64,000 bases of DNA, taken from Anoplolepis gracilipes. Taxonomy: Eukaryota > Arthropoda > Insecta > Hymenoptera > Formicidae. Within the stretch, counting starts at the first letter, position 1. Each line of letters begins with the position of its first letter. This document shows, piece by piece, positions 58,122 to 64,000 of the stretch. The position numbers were made by a program, and so were the translations under genes. The notes beneath the pieces were generated by a model, which did no database searches, was not told the origin of the DNA, and saw only the letters and a program-made list of their open reading frames with translations. The stretch covers positions 14,045,001 to 14,109,000 of the forward strand of contig NC_132974.1 in assembly GCF_047496725.1 (NCBI RefSeq), written 5' to 3'.

Positions 58122-58695
58122 TAGGGTAAACTAGGGTACGATGGTCATACGGAAAAGATGGCCATGGGCTGTCATTTTTTTCAATAATCGCTACGTGCTG
58201 CGCTTTTTTAGTCATTATCAAAGATAATCGATATTTACAATAATTTATGCGCATACATTGTTCGAAATAACGATATTGTGAATCTTACATCATATTTTTA
58301 CTTTTAACTACCTGCAAAGTTTTTCATTTGTCCGCTAAAAACTGTTAAAACGTCGAATAAATGACAGTTGAGCTATCGTAATCGACGTTCGACATATTAT
58401 AAAGATGTGTAAATTTTTATATGACCTATAATTTTTATTTTCGTTTTCACTATTTTTTTTTATAAATATTATAGTCATCTTTTCCTTAAAAGTTGAGTAA
58501 GATGGCCAATGCTTACGTTGTACCATTTTGATAATATAAAATTTCTATGAAATATTTTCCTTTTAATTTCGATAATATTACGTAATTAAAGCTTCGGTGA
58601 AGACAATATGCCAAACGCTATTAAAAAATAACAAAACGAAAAGTACGTTTTTTGCATTTTAAAAAACTATGGCCATCTTACTCGAGTTTAGCCTA
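58122..58695. mobile_element. ~575 bp MITE with short terminal inverted repeats
   Basis: The ends are imperfect inverted repeats of about 27 bases: left TAGGGTAAACTAGGGTACGA then TGGTCAT; right ATGGCCATCTTACTCGAGTT then TAGCCTA. Sub-terminal copies of GATGGCCAT occur near 58157 and 58501. No ORF of transposase size, so it is a non-autonomous DNA element. The target duplication was not resolved. Confidence 0.65.
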
Positions 58696-59313
58696 CAACT
58701 TTTTACAGACGCTAAAGTCTGCGTTTATCGGACAAGATCGCAAATTGAATGCCTGTTGAATGCCTGTCGATCCGCCCGTGTGCTAAGATTCTTTTTCCGA
58801 TCTACCTTAATATATTTCGATTCGATCGTCATCAAATCTGGGTCACACTTTGCGAATGGTAAGTAATAAAAATCTCGCGGGAATAAAATAATAGTGTGTC
58901 ATGCCGTTCAATTTATCGCGTCGTACATCTAAGACAGTTTCGGGATACTAATACTTTCTTTCTTTCTTTTTTTTTTTTTTTCCTCCGTCAGTACGTATAT
59001 AAACCTCGATGGGTCTCGCGCGTAAAACTAATGGAATATAGGTGTACCGGTACAAAGTCGCAAGGAATGAACTCGCATACACTCGAAGATTGTTGCGTAC
59101 GATCGCATAGCGTATACCACCCACACGTAGCACGAGTTTAAGTATCTGTGAGAAAATGGATACTAAAACACGCGAATATATATATATATATATATATATA
59201 CACACGGCTAAAGCAGACGAGGTGAATATTATTGCCGACTTCCGGACCTCCTCGTAATACTTTGCTTCACGAGCTTAAAATCTGCCGCTGCGGTATATGT
59301 CTATATCCCGCGT

Positions 59314-59354
<41 letters not shown>

Positions 59355-61051
59355 TCGTGATTTATTTCATCGAGTTATTTAATCGCGCATTCATCGTGCA
59401 TCAATGCCCTCACCTCACGTACATACACGTTCGCTTAAATCCCTGTTTCTGTGACATCCATAATTCCTCATATAATACCTAGATTACTATATATTCTTTT
59501 AGGCGGAACGCGTTGGTATCTAAAGTATCAAAAATATATATTCAGATAGGTGGCAAAGCGGATTACAGGCACGGCGTATTGATGTTAGAAATTTTTTGCG
59601 ATAAACGCGCGTGCGTATGTGCGTGTATATACATAGATTTGAAAGGAACGATGAGATGCGCCAATCAACCATCATCGGCTCGAGCGCTCAAGAAAGAAGA
59701 CTACGGACGCGGTTCTTCGTCAGGTCAGGTTGGCGACGCGTATTCTTGGGGAATTAACACACATTTGCGATGTTATTGCTTGAGAATACACGTATTTGGC
59801 CTGGCCGGTCACGTCACGCAAGACAGCAACTATATTCATCCGGTTTTTAAATTTCGCACACATCAACCATTGAAACCTGTTCTCTGTTGCGAGAAAACGA
59901 TGCAAATGAATTATGCGCCCAGCGTAATAATATAGATGTACCGCATGATATGTTAATATTTATAAAAAAGATGAAATATTTATTTAAAAAGTCCATTCAA
60001 TTTTTTTAAAATTAAAAAACAGCATTCCTTCGCTCGATACATCCATCATATATGTACAATATATCGTGGATATCAAGTTTTTCAATATCACGAATAATGA
60101 AACTTATGTTATACGCAAATATTTACATAAAATTTCTTGAATTATATGTAAGTATGTCAAAACGGGCATTGTTAAATTTCGAATGAAGGAAAAAAAAATA
60201 AATCTTGGAATTTAATAATGTAACGATTTTATGTCAACGAGACTGATTAAGTTTTCCATAACGCAGATTTCTAAAATGTTGCGATAAATTCAAAAAACTA
60301 TTCGCGCAAGACTTGCTTGTTTTTGACAGTACGCTAGCTAGTGATTAATTAAGAAATTCGAAAAAGTCTATACAGTTAATCCAGTCTCATTGTAGAAAAA
60401 AATTTATATTAATTTCATGCATATGGTTTTATGTGTAAATGTATTACTCTGATAATATCGCATAAAATGAAATAAAGTGAAAAATTGAGAAGTAAGGCGT
60501 TAATAATTTGTCTCTAGCAAAATAGAAAGCGTATCTTTTGTCTGAAAACCACTCATTCGTGATTGCTTGTCAGTACGTCGCCAAAGATTAACGTTATTAA
60601 CGATAATTTGTCGTTCTTCGTGTTGCTTCATCAAATTAAATTTGTTTGACAAAAACGGTCCAACTCTCTCCACTCTCTTTCTCTGTCCTTTTCCTGTTTT
60701 ACTTTTTCGAGAGAAAAAAAATCCATGGTAACATGTAAATTTTCAACAATATGCCAATTAAATTGTATTGAATCTTTTACCGAAAATTCCTTTTGCACAA
60801 CTACATTTTCGACAGAACGAAACTGTACGCGGTTGCGTGCAATATATTTTCCAGCATTCTTCACTGTTATACCTTACAAAACAAATAATGGGTGCAATGT
60901 ACCCATATTTACATTTCACAGAATGGGGATACGAAAAATGCAAGAGATTGATTTTTCGTATATACGCGATTGTAGTAATGTATACGCGCTTGTATTATTT
61001 TTTCTATATTCTTAAAACTGTGCAAATATATTGTGCAACATATTTCGGCCA

Positions 61052-61087
<36 letters not shown>

Positions 61088-61984
61088 CAAAGTGTATATT
61101 AATATTATTATTATATTTTTGCCCTTTTCAGATGTAAAAGCTCGATGACGTTTTTAATACACACACATATATATATACACGCACACACAAATTTAACGAA
61201 AAATTGTGCATTTTTGATACGTGCGCCGATTTTGCCCCGAGAGAATTCGTGATTCTTACATAGTATATGCCCGAAATCGCGGATCGCGGGCTGACAAGGT
61301 ACAAGATTCGCGGTAGCAAGCAACGCTGAAGGGGAAATTTACCCCAGGCGTGTAAATCACTCTTTAGCGCGGGCTTCGTTGAAAACTTAACAGGCCGAGT
61401 AATGAGCAGGCCGTTTTCCCGCCTTGCGGGCTACTACATTGGCGCCTCAGGAGTGCTTTTACTTAATGCTTTCGAGTTGTTCTCGAGGGACCTGCGTCGA
61501 GTATCCGGCTATATCCGATGTACATACATCCGAAGGCGTCGTGCTGGTTACACGGGAGACGGAAATTATGTCGCCTCGCGTAAATCGGAAACGTTGCGTC
61601 ACGCTCCGGTATACAACAGCCGGATTCAAATCTCCCCTCCCCCCCTCTTCCGCTTCCTTTAATCTAAATGGAAAAAATGTGTGCTCCGTGCACACGAGAT
61701 ATTTCATTGAATCAACATTTAATTTTACGTACATTGTCATAGACAATGACCATTCATCATCCGATGGTAGCAAGTCTAAAATGAAAGAGAAATCGAGTTA
61801 AATTTGATGAAGAAAAAGTTATGCGAATAATTTCTCTAAAATTTCGATATTTTCTTTTATTAAATGAAAGCAATTTCGTTCAAGTCATTTTCAATTTATT
61901 CTTTCTCTCAAGAGAGGTAATTAACAATGATTTAATCTGATTTTCTTTAAATTGTTTAAAAATTTTTTTTTTTTTTTCGATGTA
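58696..61984. other. Intergenic or intronic DNA, no supported gene
   Basis: Simple repeats: poly-T/TTTC at 58953-58981, (TA)n at 59177-59201, (CT)n at 59313-59351, (TA)n at 61054-61083. The longest ORFs are 140 codons (59513-59935) and 125 codons (61424-61801); both overlap equally long ORFs on other frames and contain no recognisable motif. GC is locally higher near 61380-61640. Confidence 0.45.
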
Positions 61985-62326
61985 ATGAATGAAATGGAGA
62001 AAAAAATCTTTTTGCTACAATCGACAAGTTTTGAAAAGTACTCGAGATCTGATGAATTTCGAATAAAGCAAAAACAGCTGGAATCCAGGAAAGTAGTATC
62101 AGAGTTTACATCGTTGTTGCTAGACACGGAATTGTTGGTGGAATTCCTCGAGTGCGAATTTTACGCCGCTTGCGAAACCATCTTCGAAATATCCTTTAAA
62201 TCACTCTTACGAGAGATATATTTGAATGCTTGTCGTAAAAAGTCGAAAACTAAAAATCGAAGTAAACGGAAATATAACGAGATACGCGAACCAAAAAAGC
62301 AGAGATCTTTGACAATCAATCTTTGA
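61985..62326 (+). CDS. Hypothetical small protein (113 aa) or exon
   Basis: Not recognised. The ORF from ATG 61985 (MNEMEKK) to TGA at 62324-62326 has a protein-like composition, with a mixed helical region (acidic and aliphatic: LLDTELLVEFLECEFYAAC) followed by a strongly basic C-terminus (CRKKSKTKNRSKRKY), as in nuclear or nucleic-acid-binding proteins. It is less AT-rich than the DNA on either side, which supports coding. Against it: no homology is recognised, a poly-T run lies directly upstream, and no clear promoter is seen. It could also be an exon of a larger gene or chance. Confidence 0.35.
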   Translation: MNEMEKKIFLLQSTSFEKYSRSDEFRIKQKQLESRKVVSEFTSLLLDTELLVEFLECEFYAACETIFEISFKSLLREIYLNACRKKSKTKNRSKRKYNEIREPKKQRSLTINL

Positions 62327-62919
62327 TTTTCATGCTTTACAAAACGTTTATCATTTTGCCTTCATCATCTGTCAATGTTTTCATTATTTTATTTATGTTT
62401 TTCGAAAATAACGTTCAACTCGCACGTTAAATTTTCAAAATTTAAACAATTGCAACTTACTTATATATTTTATTAATCACTTGATTATTTTAATCTCAAA
62501 CAAAAATAATCACGCATATCACGAAACTTTTTTAAAAGAATACTACGACTTTGGTATAAACATAAAATGATTTTTATGTTTCTCCGAATTGTGTGTGTTA
62601 CGATTTAATGCGTTCAAGTTTACGCAAGGATATTACGGTAAAATGATAGAAATAATCTGGATCGAAGGGCGAAATTATATTGTAGTAGCGACCTATGTTG
62701 ATTGTCGATGGTTTCGCGCACCTGGCAAATCTCACGGATATATTCTCCTCAATAGGATCAAACGTACATATTAGAGAATACTGTGCAGTTAATGAGGAGT
62801 GATACATACCTAGAGCGTTCCAGAAGCTGTCTTCAAAGAGAGACGTAAACATAAAGCATACATAGTTGACATATACTCTATAGCATATATATATATATAT
62901 ATATATATATTGCGTAATG

Positions 62920-62965
<46 letters not shown>

Positions 62966-63416
62966 AAAATACAAATTCTATTTGGCATTGAAATATAGGT
63001 ATATGTTACGACTGAAATCTGTCGGTAAGATTTAGTTGACAATTTTATTAATTGCAAAAACACGGAATTTTCTAGTAAAACACAAAAAATGTGAAAACGG
63101 ACGAGCTTGTTTGTTGCATATATGTTTTTTTTTTTTTTTTTTTTTTTTATATTACATATACATGAAAAGGATGTAAGACGATTAAATTTTCTCACAGCGG
63201 ATGCGCGGTATAGATATCGTCACATGTTTGCGAAATAGACTAATTCCGACCAAGTGACGTATTAAACGCGAGTCTTAAACGCATATGAAACGGTTAATTA
63301 TGTTGGACTGGAGATATTAGGGATAAACTAAACGTCGCGATGTGCGGAAACACTGAGAGAGAGAGAGAGAGAGAGAGATACAGTCTCCAAGAGGCGCACA
63401 GTCGAGTAGGGTGCAC

Positions 63417-63447
<31 letters not shown>

Positions 63448-64000
63448 CGCGCATAGATGTTATAGGGATAGATCTTATTAGACACCCTCTAGTCCAAATC
63501 ATCAAAGGGATCTAGGAGTAAGGCCCGATTAGCTTTGGCATCCTGTAGCACCGTAGGTAGGATATGGAGTTGATGTAGATGTTGTCGCGAGAGAGCAAAT
63601 TGACGATAGATAATGCTATACAGGCTGCTTAGTTGGGCACTAACTAAGTAAAGCTAAATGGGTATAATCATAAGCACGCAAATGGTTGCGTACGCGCGTG
63701 ATGTCGAATAATCCTGTATACGTCACATCTTTGTCTTTTAAGTTTGTTGCTGATCCGCGTGAACGAGAGAACTCTGAACGGGAGAGATTACAGGATTTAA
63801 CGACGGATTTTTAATCGTCAAACTTGTTAAATGAGCCTGCAATAATACAATAATGCGTGCAAATGATATACAAAATACATACATATCTCTATAAATCTAT
63901 AATTTCTCACAAAATATACGACAGACACGCATTTTTATTTTATCGCGACAACTTTCGAGTCGATCGTAGTTCGATTAAGAAATGCGGCCATGAAAGCTCT
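62327..64000. other. Microsatellite-rich DNA at the right edge
   Basis: No supported gene. Contains (TA)n at 62885-62911, (GT)n at 62921-62961, poly-T at 63125-63149, (GA)n at 63353-63379 and a (GT)n-(GC)n run at 63415-63453. Short ORFs across these repeats are artefacts. A gene could begin beyond the window edge. Confidence 0.45.

Noticed and set aside
59513..59935. 140-codon ORF
   Set aside because: Composition and an overlapping antisense ORF suggest chance; no motif, promoter or conserved neighbour.
61402..61801. Overlapping 86-, 125- and 104-codon ORFs on both strands
   Set aside because: Three open frames over the same GC-richer DNA, none with recognisable features.
1..64000. tRNA, rRNA and CRISPR features
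   Set aside because: No convincing tRNA B-box with a cloverleaf, no rRNA-like blocks, and no spacer-repeat array were seen on reading; a covariance-model scan would be needed to exclude tRNA or small ncRNA genes fully.

Overview
The window is AT-rich animal DNA that almost certainly comes from an insect, most likely an ant or other aculeate hymenopteran. The evidence is a dense array of CYP9-type (CYP3 clan) cytochrome P450 genes, very AT-rich intergenic DNA, abundant TA/GA/TAA microsatellites and small foldback elements. The species cannot be fixed from the sequence.

Layout. From 1 to about 54.3 kb the window is one tandem P450 cluster: ten intact, single-exon CYP9-like genes (509-521 aa) and five broken copies. 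Four groups are visible. (1) 1-8 kb, plus strand: a frameshifted copy cut by the left edge (1-1372), an intact gene (3820-5385), a decayed promoter/5' fragment (about 6840-7028) and a truncated pseudogene (7283-7925). (2) 11.8-25.4 kb: four genes in two divergent pairs (minus/plus, minus/plus). Each pair is a large imperfect palindrome, and the pair has been duplicated in tandem. (3) 29.3-51.9 kb, minus strand: genes at 29257, 33637, 39604 and 50357, plus an N-terminal remnant (41758-42159) and a pseudogene with three lesions (45156-46717), all in repeated blocks with homologous spacers. (4) 52.7-54.2 kb, minus strand: a more divergent single gene. From 54.3 to 64 kb the sequence is less AT-rich, rich in microsatellites, carries one probable MITE, and has no gene I can support firmly; one small hypothetical ORF (61985-62326) is plausible.

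How the genes work together. All are microsomal mono-oxygenase type, with an N-terminal membrane anchor, C-helix WxxxR, I-helix GGF(D/E), ExxR, PERF and the heme-binding cysteine. In insects CYP9 enzymes commonly oxidise plant chemicals, insecticides and other foreign compounds, but no substrate can be read from sequence. Most genes share a TATA-like box followed 28-36 bases later by an arthropod-type CAGT initiator, so the promoter was copied with the coding region. The array records birth-and-death evolution: tandem and inverted duplication, unequal exchange with visible junctions, a mosaic gene suggesting conversion, pseudogenes at several stages of decay, and mobile elements that can be dated relative to the duplications because paralogous spacers keep the empty sites. 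I found no novel multi-gene system; the most unusual points are the array architecture and the changed I-helix catalytic residue in several paralogs.
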